From: Lumbricus terrestris | Lineage: Eukaryota > Annelida > Clitellata > Crassiclitellata > Lumbricidae | Assembly: GCA_949752735.1 (NCBI GenBank) | Contig: OX457046.1 | Coordinates: 28,769,177 to 28,833,176 of the forward strand | Length of the DNA: 64,000 nucleotides | Direction: 5' to 3' | Part shown: positions 55,136-64,000 of the stretch, one piece after another | Layout of the letters: the number at the start of each line of letters is the position of its first letter | How positions within the stretch are numbered: position 1 is the stretch's first letter | Program-made: the position numbers and the translations under genes | Notes under the pieces: model-generated | What the model was told of the DNA's origin: nothing | Databases searched by the model: none | What the model saw: the letters and a program-made list of their open reading frames with translations, nothing else

Positions 55136-55511
55136 CGCAAAAAAACGGCAGAGGAAAGACAGCAGTGGCAAGCGTGAAGATCTTGCCATTAGGTTGCATA
55201 ATTTATAATTACGCATATATAGGAGTGCTTAGGCAAGCGAGGCCATTCGGGGAATGTCCAAAAACGAACTTGCCCACGCACGTATTAATTAAGCGGACTG
55301 TTGCGTGGGTGCGTTTCCATGGAAATGAATGCCCACACACACCAACGCCCCACGCATACAGACTTAGATCAACTTACTTGTCGATGATGGCAGCAGTATG
55401 TCTAGTTTCGAGTTCTTAGACACGCCTTGCGGGCAGTCAATATTGCTCGATCTTACATCATCTATGTATATGTATGGGTTTGGTGGGTGAATGTGAACGA
55501 TAATTTTGACA
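55136..55511. other. Intergenic, no supported gene
   Basis: A short + strand frame at 55165-55419 has no recognised domain. Confidence 0.4.
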
Positions 55512-55662
55512 GTATGTATGTATGTATGTATGTATGTATGTATGTATGTATGTATGTATGTATGTATGTATGTATGTATGTATGTATGTATGTATGTATG
55601 TATGTATGTATGTGTTTGTATGTATGTATGCATGTATGCATGTATGCATGTATGCATGCATG

Positions 55663-55702
<40 letters not shown>

Positions 55703-55776
55703 CATGTATGTATGTATGTATGTATGTATGTGTTTGTATGTATGTATGTATGCATGTATGTATGTATGCATGCATG

Positions 55777-55812
<36 letters not shown>

Positions 55813-56018
55813 CATGTATGTATGTGTGTGTGTATGTATGTATGTATGTATGTATGTATGTATGTATGTATGTATGTATGTATGTATGTATGTATGTATG
55901 TATGTATGTATGTATGTATGTATGTATGTATGTATGTATGTATGTATGTATGTATGTATGTATGTATGTATGTATGTATGTATGTATGTATGTATGTATG
56001 TATGTATGTATGTATGTA
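55512..56018. repeat. (TATG)n array with two (GCAG)n blocks
   Basis: About 500 bp of TATG. Twice the array passes through GTTTG, TGCATGTATGCATG and a (GCAG)n block of about nine units (55660-55702 and 55775-55813), showing a segmental duplication of about 115 bp within the microsatellite. Frames are artefacts. Confidence 0.95.
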
Positions 56019-56020
56019 GA

Positions 56021-56225
56021 GCCATCTCGGGGCACTGTAGTGCATGTAATGGAAGGTTCGGTGCCTTGGAGCCAGGTTCGAATCAACCTCAATCTGCCGC
56101 GTATAGATATTGTGTCTTTCACTCAAACCTGCTCTTACGCTTTGGCGTGAAACTCTGATGCGGTGTCCGCGCTGTAGTCAGGAGCACCTATGAGTAATGC
56201 TTGGAGGGGCGCTATAATGGCATAA
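56021..56225 (+). mobile_element. tRNA-derived SINE, diverged copy
   Basis: CAGGTTCGAATCAACCTCAA (B box region), GGCGTGAAACTCTGATGC, AGGAGCACCTATGAGTA and GGGGCGCTATAA. The head is altered. It directly follows the TATG array. Confidence 0.75.
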
Positions 56226-56923
56226 ATAAGTAAATAGGCCTAGATTTCAGTACCTCACTAAAACGGTTGCACAGTGGGTATCCGACAGATCTTAAACAAG
56301 ACAGTGCAAGTCACCGTGTTTTCTTTTGGATTGGAAAATGCCAGTGAAGAAACTTTGAGTCAAAGTTTTCTTAACCACATTTCAAGATAGGAAAAACCCA
56401 GAGTAGGCCTAGGCCTAGATAGGACCTCACAATCTACAAGTGGCCCAGGCCTGGATGGCATATAATATTATTATAGGCTTCACCTTTCAATGTCTAATGC
56501 GTGTGATACACAGTGAATAGGCGTAGGCCTATAGCCTACTGTTCGCTTTTCTCCTAAAATGTAAATATAGGCCATCTCAATTGTTTTTATATAGGTCTAA
56601 TTATGGCGACCATAACCCTACACAATTTGCACCAAATTTTTCGGGGAAGATCTTTTACCATACTGCATATACCCGATTAATGGGCACCAACAAATCTAAG
56701 GTCCCTGCACTGTCCACCGCGACTGTCTGGGCATAAAGGCCAATAAGCCTGAGATTTAAACGCGTGAAACAAGACCATCCGACTTTCGTAGTAGGCCTAG
56801 GCTATTATAGCTCATAGGCAATGAGCTTAGATTTGAAATTCTGAACACTGGCAATAATTATAGGCCTACCTATCTTCGCATGTTTGTTTATTTATTTATT
56901 TATTTGTTTATTTATTTATCCAT
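56226..56923. other. Intergenic, TAGGCCTA-rich
   Basis: No gene. Several GGCCTA words; short (TTTA)n tract at about 56886-56920. Confidence 0.5.
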
Positions 56924-57142
56924 TTCTATAGCGCCCCTTTAAAGCTATATACCTATACTCAGAGGTTCTCCTGACTACAGCGTGGACACTGCATCGGAAA
57001 CTTTCACGCCGAAGCGCCCGAGAAATTGCGAGTGAATGACTTGCTCAAGGTCCATACGCGGCGGTTTGGGGTGGATTCGAACCTGGAACCCTCCGGCTCC
57101 AATTGAAACACCGACGTCACCACTGCACCACCGCGCCCCACA
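56924..57142 (-). mobile_element. tRNA-derived SINE
   Basis: Reverse-strand copy: TATAGCGCCCCTTTAAAG tail, ACTCAGAGGTTCTCCTGACT, CACGCCGAAGCGC, GGATTCGAACCTGGAACC and CACCGCGCCCCA head. Confidence 0.85.
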
Positions 57143-57162
57143 ATATAGGCTACAATATGCTC

Positions 57163-57658
57163 CATGGGCGGAGACTCAGAGGGTGCAGGGGGAAGGTTCC
57201 CCTGAATGTATGTGGTGGGGGAACTGTCCATGCATTTGCCCCCCCCCCCAATCTTTAAGTGTTAAGACGTGTACGCTTCACGAACACACTGGTGACGTTG
57301 TGACATAGGCCTAACGTTAGAAGAGGAGATCCCTTCGAACAAAATGAGGAAATGACTAAAAAAAAGGTCATCAGCTATTTTGTCATGGGAAAATGGTAGG
57401 ATTTAGAGTAAATTTCGATGAAATGACTAAAAAAGGTCGTCAACATTTTTGGCAGAGGAAATTGTATTTTTTCTGGAGATTTCGGCGAATTGACTAAAAA
57501 AAAACAAGAAAAAAAGCTCTCAGAAATTTTTGTCGGCAAAAAGATGGAAAGTTCAAAATTTCGTCGGCGACTCAGCCATTCGTCCGCCCAAAATCTCGCG
57601 TCCTTCCTTCGGCCACTCATTCGTCCCCCGCAAGTTGTGGACCAAGTCTCCGTCCATG
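57163..57658. mobile_element. hAT-like element, 496 bp
   Basis: Left end CATGGGCGGAGACTCAGAG; right end, reverse complemented, CATGGACGGAGACTTGG. Flanks ATATGCTC (57155-57162) and ATATGCTG (57659-57666). The interior repeats GACTAAAAAAGGTCGTCA-type blocks three times. Related to 11346-11862. Confidence 0.75.
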
Positions 57659-58496
57659 ATATGCTGACAGTAGACGGTAGACCCATATGAAGGCAGAGAT
57701 GCACCCACGTATTATTATTATTAAAGACAGATAATATACTTTTTATCGTGTAGATAGATCATGCAGTGTGTAGGCCCTATAGGTCTTTCTCTGTCGGTAT
57801 GGATGCGCGCGGTTTCGCTTTCAAAACTGTGAACTATCAAACAGGAAGTAGGCTAAGGTTTCTTGAAAAGACATTCATCGACACAGTTGATTTGGTTTGA
57901 TATCCATAGACCGTAATCATGCACGAATATATAGACTACATGCTGCATCAAGGATGTAACTTTGGTGATTCTCGGAAGCAAATCAGCTCTTTTATTTAGG
58001 GTGGAACGATTTGTTTCCGTTAAATTGATGATGCGATTAGCGCTCGTTAATAAGCTGGTGCTCTGCGCTTGGCTTTCGAGTGGCGGTCTGGATAGTTGGA
58101 GATTACGATCACGATTACAATTAGCCCTAAAGACAAATCAATGCCAAGCATCCACAGTACTATAGATCAATATCAACAACAGCAACAACAACAATAATGG
58201 GCCTATTGCACGCACAGTGGCGGCACCAGCAATAGGCCTACAATTTCAGCGGGTCCCGTCGAGTTCAAAATAGACATTCAGCAGGTCAAGGAAATGAGGC
58301 CTAATGTAAGTAGGCCTAATGAGGATATAGGCCTATTTATTAAAATAATGTTCCAGCGAGTTTTGACAAGACTTAGTTGTAATCAAGGCAGGTCCAGACT
58401 AGAATAGGCAAGTCAAATTAGGCCTACCTGCCTATAGGTTATAGTGGCGCGTGCATAGACACATAGGCCTAAATAGCATAGGCCTAATGCCTAGAG
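57659..58496. other. Intergenic with a dispersed repeat
   Basis: No gene. 58040-58125 (AATAAGCTGGTGCTCTGCG, TTACGATCACGATTACAATT) matches parts of 6260-6335 and the last 90 bases of the window, a dispersed repeat ending in TTACGATTACG words. Confidence 0.5.
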
Positions 58497-58831
58497 CAGC
58501 GTTTCCCAAGCTTTTTTAAACACGGAACCCTTCGCGTCCCAATATTTTCTGGCGGAACCCCATTCCCAACTAAACTAAATGAATCATGCAGAACGCACGG
58601 GAAGCAGCCTACCAATAATCATAGGCCGACATACCTAAATACACTAAATTATAGAGGGTTTATTTTTCTTCAAATATCATGAAAGATTAAATTGCAATGT
58701 TTTCAAAACCATGATTTGTGGATCCTACAGAGAGTCGGCCCTACATGAGGTTAGAATGTGAAGGTTCATTGGAATTCTGGTTCATTCGCAAATGGAGCGT
58801 GTGTATTTATTTATTATTTTATTTATTTCAG

Positions 58832-59036
58832 AAATTTATATAGCGCCTCTTCAAGGTAGGCTACTCAGAAGCGCTCCCAGGCCCAACCACAGATAAATAA
58901 AACAGTTTTTAGGTTCTTAAGGAACATAGCGGAGTGACCCCTGGGATTTAAGCGCAGTGTAACAGGGAGACCATTCCAAGCTGTAGGACCTGCAACAGAG
59001 AATGAACGACGCTGTCGGATAGTCCGTGAGCGGGGA
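58832..59036 (-). mobile_element. LINE 3'-end fragment
   Basis: AAATTTATATAGCGCCTCTT, CTACTCAGAAGCGCTCCCAG and a further 150 bases (GGAGACCATTCCAAGCTGTA) correspond to the 3' end and last coding region of the LINE at 14923-15130. Confidence 0.75.
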
Positions 59037-59046
59037 AGAGAGCGAT

Positions 59047-60930
59047 TCCTCTAATCGCTCTCTTCCTCCACACCCTCCATTCGCTCTCTTCCTCCACACC
59101 CTCCATTCGCTCTCTTCCTCCACACCCTCCATTCGCTCTCTTCCTCCACACCCTCCATTCGCTCTCTTCCTCCACACCCTCCAATCGCTCTCTTTCTCCA
59201 CACCCTCCATTCGCTCTCTTCCTCCACACCCTCCATTCGCTCTCTTCCTCCACACCCTCCATTCGCTCTCTTCCTCCACACCCTCCAATCGCTCTCTTTC
59301 TCCACACCCTCCATTCGCTCTCTTCCTCCACACCCCCATTCGCTCTCTTCCTCCACACCCTCCAATCGCTCTCTTCCTCCACACCCTCCATTCGCTCTCT
59401 TCCTCCACACCCTCCAATCGCTCTCTTCCTCCACACCCTCCAGTCGCTCTCTTCCTCCACACCCTCCAATCGCTCTCTTCCTCCACACCCTCCATTCGCT
59501 CTCTTCCTCCACACCCTCCAATCGCTCTCTTCCTCCACACCCTCCAGTCGCTCTCTTCCTCCACACCCTCCAGTCGCTCTCTTCCTCCACACCCTCCAAT
59601 GGCTCTCTTCCTCCACACCCTCCATTCGCTCTCTTCCTCCACACCCTCCAATCGCTCTCTTTCTCCACACCCTCCATTCGCTCTCTTCCTCCACACCCCC
59701 ATTCGCTCTCTTCCTCCACACCCTCCAATCGCTCTCTTCCTCCACACCCTCCATTCGCTCTCTTCCTCCACACCCTCCAATCGCTCTCTTCCTCCACACC
59801 CTCCAATCGCTCTCTTCCTCCACACCCTCCAATCGCTCTCTTCCTCCACACCCTCCATTCGCTCTCTTCCTCCACACCCTCCATTCGCTCTCTTCCTCCA
59901 CACCCTCCAATCGCTCTCTTCCTCCACACCCTCCAATCGCTCTCTTCCTCCACACCCTCCAATCGCTCTCTTCCTACACACCCTCCAATCGCTCTCTTCC
60001 TCCACACCCTCCAATCGCTCTCTTCCTCCACACCCTCCAGTCGCTCTCTTCCTCCACACCCTCCAATCGCTCTCTTCCTCCACACCCTCCAGTCGCTCTC
60101 TTCCTCCACACCCTCCAATCGCTCTCTTCCTCCACACCCTCCAATCGCTCTCTTCCTCCACACCCTCCAATCGCTCTCTTCCTCCACACCCTCCAGTCGC
60201 TCTCTTCCTCCACACCCTCCAATCGCTCTCTTCCTCCACCCCCATTCGCTCTCTTCCTCCACAACCTCCATTCGCTCTCTTCCTCCACACCCTCCAATCG
60301 CTCTCTTCCTCCACACCCTCCATTCGCTCTCTTCCTCCACACCCTCCAATCGCTCTCTTCCTCCACACCCTCCAGTCGCTCTCTTCCTCCACACCCTCCA
60401 TTCGCTCTCTTCCTCCACACCCTCCAATCGCTCTCTTCCTCCACACCCTCCAGTCGCTCTCTTCCTCCACACCCTCCCATCGCTCTCTTCCTCCACACCC
60501 TCCAATCGCTCTCTTCCTACACACCCTCCATTCGCTCTCTTCCTCCACACCCCCATTCGCTCTCTTCCTCCACACCCTCCAATCGCTCTCTTCCTCCACA
60601 CCCTCCAATCGCTCTATTCCTACACACCCTCCATTCGCTCTCTTCCTCCACACCCTCATTCGCTCTCTTCCTCCACACCCTCCATTCGCTCTCTTCCTCC
60701 ACACCCTCCAATCGCTCTCTTCCTCCACACCCTCCAATCGCTCTCTTCCTCCACACCCTCCAATCGCTCTCTTCCTCCACGCCCTCCATTCGCTCTCTTC
60801 CTCCACACCCACCATTCACTCTCTTCCTCCACACCCTCCATTCGCTCTCTTCCTCCACACCCTCCAATCGCTCTCTTCCTCCACACCCTCCAATCGCTCT
60901 CTTCCTCCACACCATTCATTCGCTCTCTTC
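59047..60930. repeat. 26-bp minisatellite, about 72 copies
   Basis: Unit: TCGCTCTCTTCCTCCACACC plus CTCCAA, CTCCAT or CTCCAG. Because 26 is not a multiple of three, the array reads through all phases in turn, and the unit has no stop in several frames. The long frames (660, 632, 516, 335 codons) are therefore artefacts. A block of about 14 units (about 363 bp) with distinctive variants (CTTTCTCC, CACCCCCATTCG) occurs at about 59290-59420 and again at about 59653-59780, showing higher-order duplication. Confidence 0.95.
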
Positions 60931-61333
60931 ATTCACGCCATTCATTCGTTCTCTTCCTCCCACCCTTTATTCGCTCTTTCTCCTCACCTCCAATCCACCC
61001 TCCGTTAGATCTCTCTCTACACACTTTTTGCTCTGCCTTTTTCTATATTTTCTTCTTTGGCTTAAACTGCTATCACTTAGCCTGTTTTGCTTTAGCTTGC
61101 ACACGTTGCCCCTTTCCAAAAGCTGCTGTATTGCAGTAAAATTTATCCCAAAAAATTATTTTTTCTTAACTTCTCGCGGAACCTTTGTGCGGGCCACGCG
61201 GAACCCTTAGGTTCCGCGGAACCCACTTTGGGAAACGCTGGCCTAGAGTATACTTTATAGGCTCTACAAGAATGATGTAGTCATTTGCTCATTGTGCCGT
61301 GTCAGCTAATAGAATTGTAGGCTATGAGCCAGT

Positions 61334-61707
61334 CGATCAGTGCTTATAGTGTGGAAAATAAGTGCCTGGACGCCCCTTGCCTTTCCAAAAGAAGTTCGTG
61401 GACGCCCCTTACCTTGCAGACTCAGCATGGGCGGATTTTGTTTTCCGCTCTTGGAGGGGCTAAAGCCTTCTTGGGGGGGGGGGGGGGAGGAAGGGAGGCT
61501 AAGTCCGGGAAAAGATACTATTTCCACGGTAAAGAAAATAAATCAGGGTCTTCTTGGAAGGGGGGCTTAGCCCCTGATAAACTCCGCCCATGCATGAGAC
61601 TCATGAGCTGCAGACTCTGCTGACCAATAAGTGGCAGGACGGCGTTTAGATTTTAAAATAAGTGCATGGTTACCGCCCATGACCGTCCAGGCACACTTTA
61701 AGCCCTG
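61334..61707 (+). mobile_element. hAT-like element (CTTAAAGTGTGG family), interrupted
   Basis: Interior AGTGCTTATAGTGTGG to CACACTTTAAGCCCTG as in 21654-21825. Perfect 8-bp duplication GAGCCAGT at 61326-61333 and 61708-61715. A younger element is inserted at 61424-61609. Confidence 0.8.
61424..61609. mobile_element. Nested hAT-like miniature element, 186 bp
   Basis: Ends AGCATGGGCGGATTTTG and CTCCGCCCATGCATGAGAC. Perfect 8-bp duplication GCAGACTC at 61416-61423 and 61610-61617. A short relative of the element at 17745-19086. Confidence 0.8.
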
Positions 61708-62480
61708 GAGCCAGTGAATAAGCTGTTTAGCCTAGCTAGCACTTAGCATTCCTAAGCTTGCTCTCTGTAGAATCTTAAGATTACTATTTGTCATTATCCT
61801 AGCATTTACAAGTATCCGCTTACATAAGATAATCGTCAATAATTCGCATTCTTAATCTGCTCTGTAAATTACACAATAGGCCTATTAGGCCTACTTCGAG
61901 CGCATAATAGAGGCCTATAGGCTACTACGCCCCTCTCCGCGTTTGAATCTTTAGGTTCCTCTCCCGACAGTAGGCCTAAGAGAATTCTCCATAAATCAAT
62001 GTCTGAGGCCCCAGTTATTTTGTATAATTTTAGAAATTAGATTATTATAGGCTATGTAACATAATTATTGCTTGACTGGCATGCAGCGTAGCCTCGTAGG
62101 TTATAGGCCTAGCCTAAGACTGCAAATTTAGACCAAAGCCTAAAACACATAAATATTTTACAGTTCGAGTGCTTTCACGGGAACGAATTTTGTCTTTAAT
62201 TTGAACGCATTTAGCATTTGAGTGTCGTTCCCATAATAGGAATATAAGAAATAAGCCTATTTTGCTGTGCCTTACGAAGTTTCTGCGACCCTAGGACATA
62301 TATAGTGATAGGATAACGCTGTTATTCCCAAAGCAATCTGATAATAGTCGGAAACGCGTTCGTTTGGGCTTGCAACTTGGCTGCAGCAACCTAGATGTAG
62401 ATTGTGCGCTATTGGTCGGAAGTCCCTAGGAATGGGAATGGTTATTAACATTCAGTGGAGGAGGTGGAAGAGCCGGAAAA
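61708..62480. other. 5' flank and likely 5' UTR of the dynamin gene
   Basis: No other gene. Rich in GGCCTA words up to about 62110. No clear TATA box near 62400. The sequence before the ATG (GGAGGAGGTGGAAGAGCCGG) is purine-rich. Confidence 0.4.
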
Positions 62481-62644
62481 ATGGCTGGAAACATTGGAAT
62501 GGAGCAGCTGATTCCAATTGTGAATCGTTTACAAGACGCATTTGCCTCACTGGGAGTGCCTCTTGGCTTAGACCTTCCACAAATCGCCGTCGTTGGCAGC
62601 CAGAGCGCCGGAAAAAGTAGCGTCTTGGAGAATTTCGTCGGACG
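62481..62644 (+). CDS. DNM: Dynamin, coding exon 1
   Basis: Encodes residues 1-54 and two bases of codon 55 of a classical dynamin, the large GTPase that constricts and cuts endocytic vesicle necks. The start matches dynamin N-termini closely: [16 protein letters not shown] (6-21), then [10 protein letters not shown] (30-39) and the P-loop [17 protein letters not shown] (39-55) with the nucleotide-contacting K45 and S46. Vertebrate dynamins have GGQSAGKS here; the second glycine is serine. Compared with vertebrates there is one extra residue near the start (MAGNIG). The ATG has context AAAATGG. A good donor GTGAGC follows at 62645. The rest of the GTPase, middle, PH, GED and proline-rich domains lies beyond the window. 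DRP1 is excluded by [14 protein letters not shown] rather than its SLVGRDLLPRGTG. Confidence 0.93.
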
Positions 62645-63126
62645 GTGAGCGGGCCTCATTATCGATGCTAGAGTTCCCGTTACCCTACGCTATCCAATAA
62701 ATAACTGCTATAGCGCCTTGCGTTGGGTCGTTTCACGACCTCTTCTTCTAAAATTCTGTTTGCAGTGTAATAGATAATTTATGCAGTGATTTTACTTATA
62801 TTGATTTTTCTACATGCTATAGTTTGTGAAAGGTTTGAGTGGAAGTCTAATTACATGTTACGTGTGTTTGATATGCGCTGTCTTTACATTTTTGTGCAGA
62901 GTTCCTAGGCTTTAACTTAGGTGTTAGTTTGTTTATAAGCATCAATAAAGAGCACACTTTTATTAAGGATGCCAGTGATGGAAATATGCCAAAACTGTTT
63001 TGAGCTGTATAGTGTCCTTATTTGTTGGGGAATTGTGTAAAGCAAAGTCATGACATGAATGTTGACAGCTCGATCATATTGTGGCCACAGCATCATACTA
63101 GAAGATCCTATTAAAATGAACCCTTG

Positions 63127-63168
<42 letters not shown>
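63127..63168. repeat. (ATCT)n microsatellite in dynamin intron 1
   Basis: Ten tandem CTAT tetramers that abut the 3' terminus of the following LINE fragment. On the LINE strand they form an ATAG tail. Confidence 0.95.
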
Positions 63169-63360
63169 GCAATTTATATAGCGCCCCTTCAAGGACTCTA
63201 CTCAGAGGCGCTCCCGACCCAAGCCCGGTCAAAAAGAAAAGTCTTAAGCAATCCATAGAATGAGCCCGACGTGTTCCGAGGGTGGGAACGCAGGTTAGAG
63301 GGAAGGTCATTCCAGACGGAAGGGCCAGTGACCGAAAATGCCCTGCTCTGCCTAGTGATG
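63169..63360 (-). mobile_element. LINE 3'-end fragment in dynamin intron 1
   Basis: CAATTTATATAGCGCCCCTT, CTACTCAGAGGCGCTCCCGA and downstream blocks GGAAGGTCATTCCAGACGGA and CCCTGCTCTGCCTAGTG parallel 14923-15115. Confidence 0.75.
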
Positions 63361-63554
63361 TCTACTCTAAAATTCCAAAGTATAGGCCTACATGATTATA
63401 AATGTTAGCATGTTTGTTTTATGGATAATGGAAATTGCCTGAGCTCATAGAGCCGTGTATGTACAAAAGAAAGCTTTCATGAGTCATAATTAAATTGATT
63501 GAGTATCATGACTAAAATTTATGCAGGATGCATGTTTTAATTTTTCTACTGTAG

Positions 63555-63628
63555 GGATTTTCTGCCGCGTGGATCTGGTATCGTGACAAGACGCCCGCTT
63601 GTCTTGCAGCTCATATTCTCAAAACAAG
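63555..63628 (+). CDS. DNM: Dynamin, coding exon 2
   Basis: 74-base exon between acceptor TTTTTCTACTGTAG and donor AAG|GTAAAA. Joined to exon 1 it completes R55 and continues [20 protein letters not shown], then FSKQ. This is the switch-I-containing segment of the dynamin GTPase domain: T66 in GSGIVTRR corresponds to the conserved catalytic threonine T65 of dynamin-1. The LIFSK ending resembles vertebrate dynamin-2. The 910-base intron between the exons carries the microsatellite and LINE fragment. The following exon is not in the window. Confidence 0.93.
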
Positions 63629-64000
63629 GTAAAACTTCAAGCAACCACTTTTGTTTCAATGGACTGTAAGACTCGAGATCTATCTTTTTAAACAATCACT
63701 TGACTGCCATTAACTTTTTGTGCTTGTGTACGGCACCCTTTCCTTTGGCCTCGGCTGAGCTACGGCAGAGCTATATAAATCGTCTTATTGTTATATTATT
63801 ATATTGTTATTATTTAAGAAAATTAGTGAAATAGAATACTCGTTGCCTGACTATTTGGATCCTGACTCTTCGTACCTTGACGCCTGCCTGTCGACTTCGT
63901 TTTGATTGAGCGCCTGTGAATAAGCTGGTTCCCACGATTAAGCTTTTGGGGGCACTGTTGAAGTTCTGAGTTTACGTTTACGATACAATTACGATTTACG
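63629..64000 (+). other. Start of dynamin intron 2
   Basis: No further exon is seen. The last 90 bases (GAATAAGCTGGTTCCCACG, TTTACGTTTACGATAC) are a copy of the dispersed repeat at 58040. Confidence 0.6.

Larger units (their letters stand above)
58497..61240. mobile_element. hAT-like element, 2744 bp, carrying a LINE tail and minisatellite
   Basis: Left end CAGCGTTTCCCAAGC; right end, reverse complemented, CAGCGTTTCCCAAAGTGGG. GGAACCC words lie just inside both ends. Perfect 8-bp target duplication GCCTAGAG at 58489-58496 and 61241-61248. Inside are a LINE 3' fragment (58832-59036) and the 26-bp array (about 59047-60930). No transposase is recognisable. Confidence 0.9.

Noticed and set aside
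55364..56158. Long Met-Tyr-Val-Cys / Tyr-Ile-His-Thr frames
   Set aside because: TATG/ACAT microsatellite translations on both strands.
59026..61008. 660-codon + strand frame and 632/516/335-codon - strand frames
   Set aside because: They overlap on both strands over a 26-bp tandem repeat with no stops in the unit; no non-repeat domain.

Overview
The window is animal nuclear DNA, most probably from a marine invertebrate deuterostome (an echinoderm or a relative). The reasons are spliced genes with GT..AG introns, an intronless immediate-early-type gene, a dynamin gene with invertebrate-like sequence, very dense transposon and microsatellite content, and strong enrichment of the palindromic word TAGGCCTA and its parts. 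The species assignment is inference. I see no bacterial, plasmid or phage features.

Host genes. Only two are well supported. An intronless gene on the + strand (32645-33649) encodes a 334-residue IER2/IER5-like immediate-early nuclear protein. It has a TATA box, CRE-, AP-1- and CCAAT-type sites upstream, and an AU-rich instability element just before the polyadenylation signal. At the right edge, coding exons 1 and 2 of a classical dynamin GTPase start at 62481, and the gene runs out of the window. A possible coding exon of unknown identity lies on the - strand at 993-1399, next to a 62-bp minisatellite.

Mobile DNA makes up most of the rest. (a) 39287-49808 is a complete Ty3/gypsy-type LTR retrotransposon on the - strand. 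It has 1448-bp LTRs that differ at one base, a tRNA-Leu-type primer site, a polypurine tract and one uninterrupted gag-pol frame. That frame begins inside the 5' LTR and reads through the primer-binding site. (b) A 5'-truncated LINE reverse transcriptase lies at 14923-15712, with several 3'-end fragments elsewhere. (c) About six tRNA-derived SINE copies have 3' tails that match the end of this LINE, including its last codons. (d) About twenty short hAT-like elements are delimited by inverted termini, most with 8-bp target duplications; several are nested, and one decayed element keeps a hAT transposase C-terminus. (e) A 472-bp element with about 33-bp termini, a 4-bp target duplication and repeated subterminal motifs is of unassigned type.

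Structural DNA. Microsatellites and minisatellites are abundant: long ATGT/ACAT arrays, a run of about 118 GAA triplets inside a 1.3-kb purine strand, CA arrays, and a 1.9-kb array of a 26-bp unit inside a hAT-like element. There are also large inverted repeats: a 290-bp pair at 52488-53765 with one mismatch, a perfect 70-bp palindrome, and a foldback element at 14093-14833 interrupted by a later insertion. Most long open frames in the window are translations of these arrays and are not genes.
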